Of a DNA stretch of 64,000 bases, positions 18,533 to 26,726 are shown piece by piece (within the stretch, counting starts at the first letter, position 1; the number at the start of each line of letters is the position of its first letter). The position numbers were made by a program, and so were the translations under genes. Origin of the DNA: RPQJ01 sp963793675 (lineage in GTDB: Bacteria; Pseudomonadota; Gammaproteobacteria; Steroidobacterales; Steroidobacteraceae); NCBI GenBank assembly GCA_963793675.1, contig CAWCBA010000002.1:992001-1056000 (forward strand), written 5' to 3'. Below the pieces are notes generated by a model, which was given only the letters and a program-made list of their open reading frames with translations, ran no database searches and was not told where the DNA came from.

Positions 18533-19326
18533 AGCTGCCGTTCGGCAAGAAGCAGCGCAAGCAGGCGACTCGCTCCGAACCGAGGTGGTGGGAGCGCCTC
18601 GACTGGAACGCGATCGGTACCACGGCGGCCATCGTCGCCGGTTGCGTCGTCGTGGCGCTGCTGCTGATCTTTGCGCTGGACCGCCCGGTGCGGCGGGTCC
18701 TGCTCGAAGGCGCCTTCCAGCGGGTCTCGCCGCCGGAGATCGAGAGCGCCGTGGCGCAGGTCGCGCAGGGCGGCCTGGCTTCCGTGGACCTCGAACGCAT
18801 TCGCAGCCGCGTCGAGTCGATCGACTGGGTGGACAGCGCCGTCGTGACCCGGGTCTGGCCGGATGCAATCCGCGTCGTGGTCAACGAAGAGGTGGCGGCG
18901 GCGCGCTGGAATGACGCCGGGCTGCTGAATGCGCGCGGCGAGCTGTTCATCCGCAACGCGCGCTATGTGCCGCCGGAATTGCCGCTGCTCGAAGGCCCGG
19001 AAGGCAGCGAGTCGCAGGTTGCGCAGTTGTACATCGATGCCCAGGGCCGCCTGCTCGAATCCGGACTGCGCCTCACCGGCGTCCGGCTCGACGACCGCGG
19101 CGCGTGGGAACTCGAGCTGGCGGATGGCCTGCAGGTCAGGCTCGGTCGGCAGGACGTCAAAGACCGCCTCGAACGCTTCATCCGACTTGCGAGCCCGACG
19201 GTGGCGAAGCGGGTCGCGGAGATCAATTACGTGGACATGCGCTACACGAACGGCTTCAGCGTGGGCTGGAACGCCCGTTCCGCACTGGCCGTCGCCCCGC
19301 AAGAGGACGCGACACCCGATGCCTAG
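18529..19326 (+). CDS. ftsQ: Cell division protein FtsQ
   Basis: This is a 265-residue bitopic divisome protein with a basic cytoplasmic N-terminus (MKLPFGKKQRKQA), one transmembrane helix (about residues 35-57), a POTRA domain (RRVLLEGAFQRVSPPEIESA) and a beta domain rich in W, D and V segments. FtsQ links early and late divisome proteins and binds FtsB/FtsL. ATG 18529 overlaps the ddl stop; the stop overlaps ftsA by 8 nt. Order ddl-ftsQ-ftsA-ftsZ is canonical. Confidence 0.93.
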   Translation: MKLPFGKKQRKQATRSEPRWWERLDWNAIGTTAAIVAGCVVVALLLIFALDRPVRRVLLEGAFQRVSPPEIESAVAQVAQGGLASVDLERIRSRVESIDWVDSAVVTRVWPDAIRVVVNEEVAAARWNDAGLLNARGELFIRNARYVPPELPLLEGPEGSESQVAQLYIDAQGRLLESGLRLTGVRLDDRGAWELELADGLQVRLGRQDVKDRLERFIRLASPTVAKRVAEINYVDMRYTNGFSVGWNARSALAVAPQEDATPDA

Positions 19327-20551
19327 AAAGCCCGAAAGAAACCTGCTCGTAGGACTCGACATCGGCACGTCGAAAGTCGTTGCCATCGTCGGCGAGCTCA
19401 CCGTGGACGGCACGATCGACGTGGTGGGCGTGGGCTCGCACCCTTCGCGCGGGTTGAAGCGCGGCGTCGTCGTCAACATCGACTCGACGGTGCAGTCGAT
19501 CCAGCGCGCGGTCGAGGAAGCCGAGCTGATGGCCGGTTGCCAGATTCACTCCGTGTTCGCCGGCATCGCCGGCAGCCACGTGCGCAGCCTGAATTCGCAC
19601 GGCATCGTCGCGATCCGCGACAAGGAAGTGACGCAGAGCGACGTCGAGCGCGTGATCGATGCGGCGCGCGCCGTCGCGATTCCTGCGGACCAGAAGATCC
19701 TCCACATCCTGCCGCAGGAATTCATCATCGACGCGCAGGACGGCATTCGCGAGCCCGTCGGCATGTCGGGCGTGCGGCTCGAAGCGAAAGTCCACATCGT
19801 GACCGGCGCGGAAAGCGCCGCGCAGAACATCGTCAAGTGCGTGCAGCGCTGCGGCCTCGAGGTCGAGGACATCGTGCTCGAGCAGCTGGCGTCGAGCTAC
19901 GCCGTGCTGGCCGACGACGAGAAGGAACTCGGCGTCTGCCTGATCGACATCGGCGGCGGCACCACCGACGTGGCGGTCTTCGCAGGTGGCGCGATCCGGC
20001 ACACCGCCGTCATCCCGATCGCGGGCGACCTCGTCACCAACGACATCGCGCAGAGCCTGCGCACGCCGACGCACCATGCCGAGGAGCTCAAGGTGAAGTA
20101 CGCGTGCGCGCTGTCACAGCTCGCGAACGCGGACGAAACGATCGAAGTGCCGAGCGTGGGCGATCGCCCGGCACGGCGCCTCGCGCGGCAGACGCTCGCG
20201 AGCGTGGTCGAGGCGCGCTACGAGGAAATCTTCGTGCTCGTGCGCGACGAACTCGCGCGCTCCGATTACCACGACAAGATCGCCGCCGGCATCGTCCTCA
20301 CGGGCGGCAGCGCGAAGATGGACGGCGTCATCGAGCTGGCCGAGGAAATCTTCCACGCGCCGGTGCGGCTCGGCCTGCCACAGGGCGTGAGCGGGCTGGT
20401 GGACGTCGTGCGCAATCCCATCCATTCGACCGGCGTCGGGCTGCTGCTGTTCGGCCGCAGCACGCGCCACGTGCATCCGTCGCCGCATGGCGGGATGGGT
20501 CCGCGCAAGACGATCCAGCGCATGCGGGACTGGTTCAAGGGGAATTTCTAG
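19319..20551 (+). CDS. ftsA: Cell division protein FtsA
   Basis: This is a 410-residue actin-fold ATPase that tethers FtsZ to the membrane. Signatures are LLVGLDIGTSKVVAIVGEL at the N-terminus, the 1C domain (SVFAGIAGSHVRS), CLIDIGGGTTDVAVF, and GIVLTGGSAKMDGV. The last residues (RKTIQRMRDWFKGNF) form the amphipathic membrane-targeting helix. It starts inside the last codons of ftsQ and is followed by a 121-nt spacer before ftsZ. Confidence 0.95.
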   Translation: MPRKPERNLLVGLDIGTSKVVAIVGELTVDGTIDVVGVGSHPSRGLKRGVVVNIDSTVQSIQRAVEEAELMAGCQIHSVFAGIAGSHVRSLNSHGIVAIRDKEVTQSDVERVIDAARAVAIPADQKILHILPQEFIIDAQDGIREPVGMSGVRLEAKVHIVTGAESAAQNIVKCVQRCGLEVEDIVLEQLASSYAVLADDEKELGVCLIDIGGGTTDVAVFAGGAIRHTAVIPIAGDLVTNDIAQSLRTPTHHAEELKVKYACALSQLANADETIEVPSVGDRPARRLARQTLASVVEARYEEIFVLVRDELARSDYHDKIAAGIVLTGGSAKMDGVIELAEEIFHAPVRLGLPQGVSGLVDVVRNPIHSTGVGLLLFGRSTRHVHPSPHGGMGPRKTIQRMRDWFKGNF

Positions 20552-20672
20552 GAAGGGCAGGAAGGCAGGAAGGGGAAGCAGATTTTCGGGGCACGGTAGA
20601 GGCTGTCGTGCCAGGCAACGGTTACTCGTCTCAGTCATTCATTCTTTTTATTCGTTACGGAGCAGCACACCC

Positions 20673-21842
20673 ATGTTCGTACTGGCAGATACGGAAAATC
20701 AGGGCGCAATCATCAAGGTCGTAGGCGTGGGCGGCGGCGGCGGCAACGCCGTGACCCACATGGTCAATTCCGGCATCGAAGGCGTCGACTTCGTGTGCAT
20801 CAACACCGATTCGCAGGCGCTCAAGCACTCGAAGGTCAAGACCAGCCTGCAGATCGGCTCGAACATCACCAAGGGCCTCGGCGCCGGCGCGGATCCTGAA
20901 GTCGGCCGCCAGGCGGCGATGGAAGACCGCGACCGCATCATCGAGCTGATCGAAGGCTCGGACATGATCTTCATCACCGCCGGCATGGGCGGTGGCACGG
21001 GCACGGGCGCCGCGCCGATCGTGGCGCAGGTGGCGAAGGAACTCGGCATCCTGACCGTCGCAGTCGTGACCAAGCCGTTCGAGATGGAAGGCAACAAGCG
21101 CACGTCGCTCGCGGAGCAGGGCATCAACGAGTTGCACAAGTACGTCGACTCGCTGATCACGATTCCGAACCAGAAGCTGCTTACGGTGCTCGGCGGCGAC
21201 ATGACGCTGCTCGACGCGTTCAAGACGGCGAACCAGGTGCTGCAGGGCGCCGTGCAGGGCATCGCGGAACTGATCACGCGTCCCGGCATGATCAACGTCG
21301 ACTTCGCCGACGTCCGCACCGTCATGGCCGAGACCGGCATGGCGATGATGGGCTCCGGCCAGGCAAGCGGCGAGAACCGTGCGCGCGCCGCCGCCGAAGC
21401 CGCGATCTCGAGCCCGCTGCTCGAAGACGTGAACCTGTCGGGCGCCCACGGGCTGCTGATCAACGTCACTGCCGGCATGGACCTGCGCACGAGCGAGTTC
21501 CACCTCGTCGGCGAGACCGTGAAGCAGTTCGCCTCGGACGATGCGACCGTCGTCGTTGGCTACGTGATCGATCCGGACATGACGGACCAGGTTCGCGTCA
21601 CCGTCGTCGCAACCGGCATCGGCCGCGCCGTGGCCAAGGCGGTGCCGCAGCCGACGATCGTCCAGGGCGTCGGTCGTGCCGACCGCCGTCGTGCGCCGCT
21701 CGGCGTGGGCGACTACTCGGCTTATGACACGCCGCCGCGCCTGCGCGAGCGTGCGCGAGCCGTCGGCGACGGCCTGAGCCTCGACCACGGCGACGAATCG
21801 TTCATCGACATTCCGGCGTTCCTGCGCCGGCAGGCCGACTGA
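20673..21842 (+). CDS. ftsZ: Cell division GTPase FtsZ
   Basis: This is a 389-residue tubulin-like GTPase that forms the cytokinetic ring. The GTP-binding signature GGGTGTGAAPIVAQ and the N-terminal IKVVGVGGGGGNAV are present. A short linker follows the core, and the conserved C-terminal peptide (FIDIPAFLRRQAD) binds FtsA and ZapD; zapD also lies in this window. ATG 20673 has a purine-rich CGGAGC element upstream. The usual downstream neighbour lpxC is not adjacent but about 9 kb away at 30893. Confidence 0.97.
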   Translation: MFVLADTENQGAIIKVVGVGGGGGNAVTHMVNSGIEGVDFVCINTDSQALKHSKVKTSLQIGSNITKGLGAGADPEVGRQAAMEDRDRIIELIEGSDMIFITAGMGGGTGTGAAPIVAQVAKELGILTVAVVTKPFEMEGNKRTSLAEQGINELHKYVDSLITIPNQKLLTVLGGDMTLLDAFKTANQVLQGAVQGIAELITRPGMINVDFADVRTVMAETGMAMMGSGQASGENRARAAAEAAISSPLLEDVNLSGAHGLLINVTAGMDLRTSEFHLVGETVKQFASDDATVVVGYVIDPDMTDQVRVTVVATGIGRAVAKAVPQPTIVQGVGRADRRRAPLGVGDYSAYDTPPRLRERARAVGDGLSLDHGDESFIDIPAFLRRQAD

Positions 21843-21886
21843 CGACGAGCGCCCTTCCCGCCAGCCTCGGGAATGGCGTGCAGAAT

Positions 21887-21922
21887 CCAGATGGAGGTTC
21901 CCTGCTCCGGGCCTCCACCTGG
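21887..21922 (+). terminator. Possible stem-loop closing the dcw cluster
   Basis: CCAG-A-TGGAGG (21887-21897) can pair with CCTCCA-C-CTGG (21912-21922), a 10-bp stem with one mismatch and a 14-nt loop, 45 nt after the ftsZ stop. No T-tract follows, so it is at best an imperfect or processing-type terminator. Confidence 0.3.
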
Positions 21923-21952
21923 CTCTGTCCATCGGTTGCAAGGTGAACAGCG

Positions 21953-22792
21953 ATGAGTGCCGAAAGCAGCGCCAGCCTGGGTCAGGCCCTCGACTTCCGC
22001 GACGAATGCGACGCACTGCATGCGGTGCTCGAGCGCGCGCCGGCTGAAGCCTGGGCCGAGCCGACGCAGTTCAAGGGCTGGACGTTCGACGACGTTCTCG
22101 GGCACCTCTATTTCTTCGACCATGCCGCCGAGATTGCCGCGCGCAGTCGCGACTCGGTCCAGGCCCTGTTCCGCGATATCTTCCAGGCGAGCGCCACCGG
22201 CGTCTCGCTGATCGACTATTCGAGGCGATGGCTGGACGGCTGCGCGGGCTCCGCTCTGCTCGCGCGCTGGCGTGGCCAATACCAGCGGCTGGCAGAGATA
22301 TACGCCGCCTTCGAGCCTGGCCATCGCCTGGCCTGGGCCGGCCCCGACATGAGCGCGCGGTCGTTCATGAGTGCCCGGCAGATGGAAACCTGGGCGCACG
22401 GGCAGGCCATCTTCGACGCACTCGGCATCGATCGCGTCGAGCACGACCGGCTGCGCAACATCGCGGTGATGGGCATCAACACCTTCGACTGGACTTTCAA
22501 GGTAAACCGCCGTGAAGTGCCGGCGGTAAAGCCGTACGTGCGGCTGACGAGCCCGTCAGGCGCGCTCTGGGAGTGGAACGATCCAGCCACGGTGGAACGC
22601 GTCGAAGGCAGCGCGGTTGAGTTCTGTCGCGTGGTGACGCAGACGCGCAACCTGCGCGACACGAAGCTTGCGGTGACCGGCGACAGCGCGCGGCAATGGA
22701 TGGAGAGCGCGCAGTGTTTCGCGGGCCCGCCGGAGCGACCGCCGGCGCCTGGCACGCGGTTCAAGCAGGGTCGCTACAACAGCGAGTGGTGA
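21953..22792 (+). CDS. TIGR03084-like metal-binding protein (DinB/maleylpyruvate isomerase fold)
   Basis: This is a 279-residue protein resembling the TIGR03084 family, whose N-terminal part has the DinB / mycothiol-dependent maleylpyruvate isomerase fold. FKGWTFDDVLGHLYFFDHAA supplies the first metal-binding His region and MSARQMETWAHGQAIFDALG the second, so a divalent-metal site is plausible. The biochemical function of the family is unknown; members often occur beside acyl-CoA genes, as here. It is followed convergently by a CoA-transferase whose stop codon overlaps at TGATCA. Family assignment is from memory of the motif pattern; a role in acyl-CoA catabolism is inference from position. 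Confidence 0.75.
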   Translation: MSAESSASLGQALDFRDECDALHAVLERAPAEAWAEPTQFKGWTFDDVLGHLYFFDHAAEIAARSRDSVQALFRDIFQASATGVSLIDYSRRWLDGCAGSALLARWRGQYQRLAEIYAAFEPGHRLAWAGPDMSARSFMSARQMETWAHGQAIFDALGIDRVEHDRLRNIAVMGINTFDWTFKVNRREVPAVKPYVRLTSPSGALWEWNDPATVERVEGSAVEFCRVVTQTRNLRDTKLAVTGDSARQWMESAQCFAGPPERPPAPGTRFKQGRYNSEW

Positions 22793-24001
22793 TCAGCCCG
22801 CCGTTCCGTCATCGACGCCGATGACGCCGTCGGCCTCGAGCCGATCGATCTCCGTGCCTTCGAATCCTGCTTCCAGCAGAACTGTTCGACTGTCAGCGCC
22901 AGGACGAGGTGCGTGCCGGTCCGCGGATTCGGTCCCGCCGTGCCAGCGGAACGGCGCACGCGGCGCGCGCAGGCGGCCCTCGGTCGGATGATCGTATTCA
23001 TGGAAAAAACCCGTCGCGACCAGGTGCGGATCCTGCAACAGCTCGCCGACCGAGTTCACGCGCGCGCAGGGAATGTCGGCGGCTCGCAGTGATTGCAGCC
23101 ACTCGGCGGTCGTCCGCGTGGGCGCCACCTCGGCGATGATCGCGTACAGCGAGTCGACGCTCTGGCTGCGCAGCACCGGGTCCTGCACCAGCGCCGAATG
23201 CGCGAATTCGGCGCGGCCGATGATCTCGAAGAACGCCGACCAGTGCGTGCCGTTGTACGGCAGGATCGCCATGAAACCGTCCCGCGTGCGGTACGGCTTG
23301 CGATTGGGTGCGGCCAGCCGGTCGTATCCCGTGGGCCCGAGCGCGGGGACGAACGTCTCGCCGCCCAGCTGCTCCGACATCAGGAACGCGACCGTGCTTT
23401 CGAACATGGGCGCTTCGATGCAGCAGCCCGAACCCGTGCGGGCGCGGTGCGCGAGGCCCGTTGCCACCGCGACCGCGAGGTGCAGGCCCCCGACCTTGTC
23501 GCAGAGGATCGTCGAGAGGTACCGCGGTTCGCCCTGGGCGTTGGCATTCAGGGCCGCGACGCCCGCGGCCGCCTGGATGATGTCGTCGTACGCGGGCTCG
23601 TTGGCGTTGGGGCCGCTCTGGTCGTAGCCAGCCGCGAAGGCGTAGACGAGGTCGGGCTTGATGCGGGCCAGTCGTTCATAGCTCAGCCCGAGCGGCGCGG
23701 CCGCTGCAGGCCGCATGTTGTGCACCACGGCGTCGGCGCCAGCGACGAGTCGCTCCAGCACCGCGCGCGACTCCGGCCGCTTCAGGTCGATCGCGAGTGA
23801 ACGCTTGTTGCGGTTGAAGCCCATGAAGCCCGCGCCCATCGAGCGTGATCGTCCCGGTCGCACGGTACGAAAGAGGTCGCCCTGCAGCGGCTCGATCTTG
23901 ATGACGTCCGCCCCGAGATCACCGAGTGTCTGGGTCGCATAGGGGCCGAGCACGATGGTCGTGAAGTCGAGGACGCGGATTCCTTGCAGCAGGGGCAGCA
24001 T
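22793..24001 (-). CDS. CaiB/BaiF (family III) CoA-transferase
   Basis: This is a 402-residue family III CoA-transferase-like protein. The N-terminal LLQGIRVLDFTTIVLGPYAT and LGDLGADVIKIEPLQGD, with an early NRNKRSLAIDLKRPE block, are family hallmarks. It also contains an aspartate in EPAYDDIIQAAAG at about the position of the catalytic Asp of formyl-CoA transferases. The substrate is unknown. ATG 24001 is chosen because the conserved domain starts two residues later; an upstream extension is in frame. It is divergent from a second family member at 24185 and convergent with the TIGR03084-like gene. Confidence 0.85.
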   Translation of the reverse strand: MLPLLQGIRVLDFTTIVLGPYATQTLGDLGADVIKIEPLQGDLFRTVRPGRSRSMGAGFMGFNRNKRSLAIDLKRPESRAVLERLVAGADAVVHNMRPAAAAPLGLSYERLARIKPDLVYAFAAGYDQSGPNANEPAYDDIIQAAAGVAALNANAQGEPRYLSTILCDKVGGLHLAVAVATGLAHRARTGSGCCIEAPMFESTVAFLMSEQLGGETFVPALGPTGYDRLAAPNRKPYRTRDGFMAILPYNGTHWSAFFEIIGRAEFAHSALVQDPVLRSQSVDSLYAIIAEVAPTRTTAEWLQSLRAADIPCARVNSVGELLQDPHLVATGFFHEYDHPTEGRLRAPRAPFRWHGGTESADRHAPRPGADSRTVLLEAGFEGTEIDRLEADGVIGVDDGTAG

Positions 24002-24184
24002 CGATTTCACCCGGCAGTGTGCGAAAGCCCGCGCAGGATACGTGGCCCCGACCGGTCGATCCAACGCAGATCACGCGCTGCGAATCGACCGCATCCCGTC
24101 GGGACGGCTCAAACCCTGCTTCCCACGCCGGCGCGCCAATGGTAGGAAGGTGCTCGCTCGCAACACATCGTGAGGCTGAAACGC

Positions 24185-25327
24185 ATGGGACCGCTGCAGG
24201 GAATCCGGATCATCGAACTCGCGGGGCTCGGCCCGGCGCCGTTCTGCGCCATGATGCTGGCCGACATGGGTGCGACCGTCATCCGCGTCGACCGAGCCTC
24301 CGCGCAGCCCGGGGAACCCGATCCGGTCGACACGCTGCTGCGCAACCGCCGGTCGATCGCGCTCAACCTGAAGAGCCCGGCAGGGATCGCTGCATTGCTG
24401 CGGCTCATCGATGGCGCGGACGCATTGATCGAAGGCTTCCGGCCCGGCGTGGCCGAGCGCCTCGGGGTGGGACCGGAGGTCTGCCTCGCACGCAACCCGA
24501 AGCTGGTCTACGGGCGCATGACTGGCTGGGGTCAGTCCGGGCCGCTCGCGCATTCGGCGGGGCACGACATCAATTACCTCGCGCTCACCGGTGCGCTGCA
24601 CCTGATCGGCGAGCGCGGCCGCAAGCCGGTTCCGCCGCTGAATCTCGTCGCGGATTTTGGCGGCGGCGGCATGATGCTGCTCTCCGGCCTGCTCGCGGCG
24701 CTGCTGGAGGCATCGCGCTCCGGCAAGGGCCAGGTGATCGACGCGGCGATGACCGACGGCGCCATCGCGTTGCTCAGCATCGTCTACTCGATCCGTGCCG
24801 CGGACCCCGGCTTCCTTGATGAAACCGGCCAGCTGATGCTGGCGGGCGCTGCGCCCTATTACGGCACCTTCGAGACCAGCGATGGCAAGTACCTCGCGAT
24901 CGGCTCGATCGAGCCGCAGTTCTACGCGCTGCTGATCGAGAAGCTGGGCCTGGACAGGAAATTCCTCGCGGCGGGATACCCGGCAAGCCGCAAGCACTGG
25001 CCCGAGGCCGAAGCTGCCATCGCGGCGGCGGTGCGGACCAGGACGCGCGACGAATGGGCCGCTATCTTCGAAGGTACCGACGCATGCGTCGCACCTGTCC
25101 TCAGTCTCGGCGAGGCAGCGAAGCATCCGCACAACGTTGCGCGCGGCAGCTTCGTCACGGTGAATGGGGTCGAACAGCACGCGCCGGCGCCGCGGTTCAG
25201 TCGTACCGTGGCGGCGCCGGTCCACGCACCACATCGCGCGGGGGTCGACAGCCGCGAGGTCCTCGCGGAAGCGGGGTTTTCCGCAGTGGAAATCGAGCAA
25301 CTGGGCGCAGCCGGCGGCCTGGCCTAG
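24185..25327 (+). CDS. Alpha-methylacyl-CoA racemase-like protein
   Basis: This is a 380-residue CaiB/BaiF-family protein resembling alpha-methylacyl-CoA racemase, which inverts the C2 methyl centre of branched acyl-CoAs before beta-oxidation. The racemase-type catalytic positions are visible: His in SAGHDINYLALTG, Asp in LVADFGGGGMM and Glu in AIGSIEPQFYALL. The N-terminus MGPLQGIRIIELAGLGPAPF is typical. ATG 24185 is preceded by GAGG at good distance; an in-frame GTG at 24170 is less likely. It is the first gene of a plus-strand run of acyl-CoA genes. Substrate identity (for example sterol side chain or isoprenoid acids) is speculative. Confidence 0.82.
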   Translation: MGPLQGIRIIELAGLGPAPFCAMMLADMGATVIRVDRASAQPGEPDPVDTLLRNRRSIALNLKSPAGIAALLRLIDGADALIEGFRPGVAERLGVGPEVCLARNPKLVYGRMTGWGQSGPLAHSAGHDINYLALTGALHLIGERGRKPVPPLNLVADFGGGGMMLLSGLLAALLEASRSGKGQVIDAAMTDGAIALLSIVYSIRAADPGFLDETGQLMLAGAAPYYGTFETSDGKYLAIGSIEPQFYALLIEKLGLDRKFLAAGYPASRKHWPEAEAAIAAAVRTRTRDEWAAIFEGTDACVAPVLSLGEAAKHPHNVARGSFVTVNGVEQHAPAPRFSRTVAAPVHAPHRAGVDSREVLAEAGFSAVEIEQLGAAGGLA

Positions 25328-25367
25328 CCGTGTACGCGCACTCCAGGATACGGCGGAGCCGGCCAAG

Positions 25368-25397
25368 CTGACGTTGTGCTGACCAGTCCTTTATGAT
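25368..25397 (+). promoter_or_regulatory. Candidate promoter of the thiolase gene
   Basis: CTGACG (25368-25373) and TATGAT (25392-25397) are 18 bp apart, in the 163-bp spacer before the thiolase gene. A 9-bp hairpin (GGGTGGGCC / GGCCCGCCC with a G-T wobble, 25401-25421) would lie at the start of the transcript. No regulator site is recognised. Confidence 0.4.
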
Positions 25398-25490
25398 GCA
25401 GGGTGGGCCACGGGCCCGCCCCAACCCACAGGTTTCAAAGAACGCCACGCGGAGCGTGATCGCCCGCGCGGCCTGACCGGAGTCACACGC

Positions 25491-26699
25491 ATGGCCGACG
25501 CCTTCATCTACGACCACGTCCGCACGCCGCGGGGCCGCGGCAAGCCCGACGGCTCGCTCCACAGCATCACCCCGATGCAGCTCGCCGCGCAGACGCTGCA
25601 GGCCGTGCGCGATCGGAACCAGCTCGACACGGCCCTGCTCGACGACGTCGTGCTCGGCTGCGTCTCGCCGGTCGGCGAGCAGGGCGCCGACATCGCGCGC
25701 GTGGCGGCGCTCGTCGCCGGCTACGCCGAATGCGTGCCGGGCCAGCAGCTGAACCGCTTCTGCGCCTCGGGCCTCGAGGCCATCAACAACGCCGCCGCGC
25801 AGGTCATGTCCGGCCAGTCGCAGGCGGTGGTGGCCGGCGGCGTCGAATCGATGTCGCGCGTGCCGATCGGCAGCGACGGCGGCGCGTGGGTCGCGGACCC
25901 GGCCGTCGCCTACAGCACGTACTTCGTGCCGCAGGGCGTGGGTGCGGACCTGATCGCGACGCTCGACGGTTACACGCGCGAGACCGTCGACCGTTACGCC
26001 GTCGAGAGCCAGCGCCGCGCGGCCGCGGCCTGGGCGGAAGGCCGCTTCGCGAGGTCGATCCTGCCGGTCCGGGACGTCCTCGGCCGCGTCATGCTCGACC
26101 GCGACGAGCACCTGCGCCCGGATACGACGCTTGCCAGCCTGGCCGCGCTGAAGCCCGCGTTCGCGACCATGGGCGAGCAGGCAGGCTTCGATGCCGTTGC
26201 GCAGATGAAGTATCCGGAAGTCGACACGATCAACCACGTGCACACGGCGGCCAACTCGAGCGGCATCGTCGACGGCGCGGCGGGCGTGCTGATCGGCAAC
26301 AAGCGCTTCGGCGGCAAGGCCGGCCTGAAGCCGCGTGCGCGTATCCGCGCGTTCACGTCGATCGGCAGCGAGCCCGCCATCATGCTGACCGGCCCGGCGC
26401 TGGTGACGCAGAAATTGCTGAAGCGCGCCGGCATGACGGTCAAGGACATCGACCTGTTCGAAGTCAACGAGGCGTTCGCTGCCGTCGTGCTGCGCTTCAT
26501 GCGCGCGATGGACGTGCCGCACGACAAGGTCAACGTGAACGGCGGCGCCATCGCGATGGGTCACCCGCTCGGTGCCACCGGCGCGATCATCGCGGGCATC
26601 GTCCTCGACGAACTCGAGCGCCGCAACCTCGGCACCGCGCTGATCACGCTCTGCGTGGGCGCGGGCATGGGCACGGCCACCATCATCGAGCGCGTCTGA
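25491..26699 (+). CDS. Acetyl-CoA C-acyltransferase (thiolase)
   Basis: This is a 402-residue thiolase that cleaves 3-ketoacyl-CoA (or condenses acyl-CoAs). The acyl-carrier Cys is in NRFCASGLEAINNAA (near residue 90), the His in NVNGGAIAMGHPLGATGA, and the second Cys in LCVGAGMGTATII. Together with the following hydratase/dehydrogenase gene it forms the last steps of a beta-oxidation spiral, equivalent to FadA/FadI. Spacing to the next gene is 27 nt. Degradative rather than biosynthetic use is inferred from context. Confidence 0.9.
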   Translation: MADAFIYDHVRTPRGRGKPDGSLHSITPMQLAAQTLQAVRDRNQLDTALLDDVVLGCVSPVGEQGADIARVAALVAGYAECVPGQQLNRFCASGLEAINNAAAQVMSGQSQAVVAGGVESMSRVPIGSDGGAWVADPAVAYSTYFVPQGVGADLIATLDGYTRETVDRYAVESQRRAAAAWAEGRFARSILPVRDVLGRVMLDRDEHLRPDTTLASLAALKPAFATMGEQAGFDAVAQMKYPEVDTINHVHTAANSSGIVDGAAGVLIGNKRFGGKAGLKPRARIRAFTSIGSEPAIMLTGPALVTQKLLKRAGMTVKDIDLFEVNEAFAAVVLRFMRAMDVPHDKVNVNGGAIAMGHPLGATGAIIAGIVLDELERRNLGTALITLCVGAGMGTATIIERV

Positions 26700-26726
26700 C
26701 GCGCCGACCGACCAGGAACCAGCAGT

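Noticed and set aside
17566..19326. Apparent Ddl-FtsQ fusion protein
   Set aside because: Produced by one extra base in ddl that throws the frame into an Arg-rich stretch that happens to be in phase with ftsQ. The ATP-grasp C-terminus is intact in the neighbouring frame.
20550..20577. GGAAGGCA-type direct repeats between ftsA and ftsZ
   Set aside because: Three short imperfect purine-rich copies; no known function and too short to support a feature.
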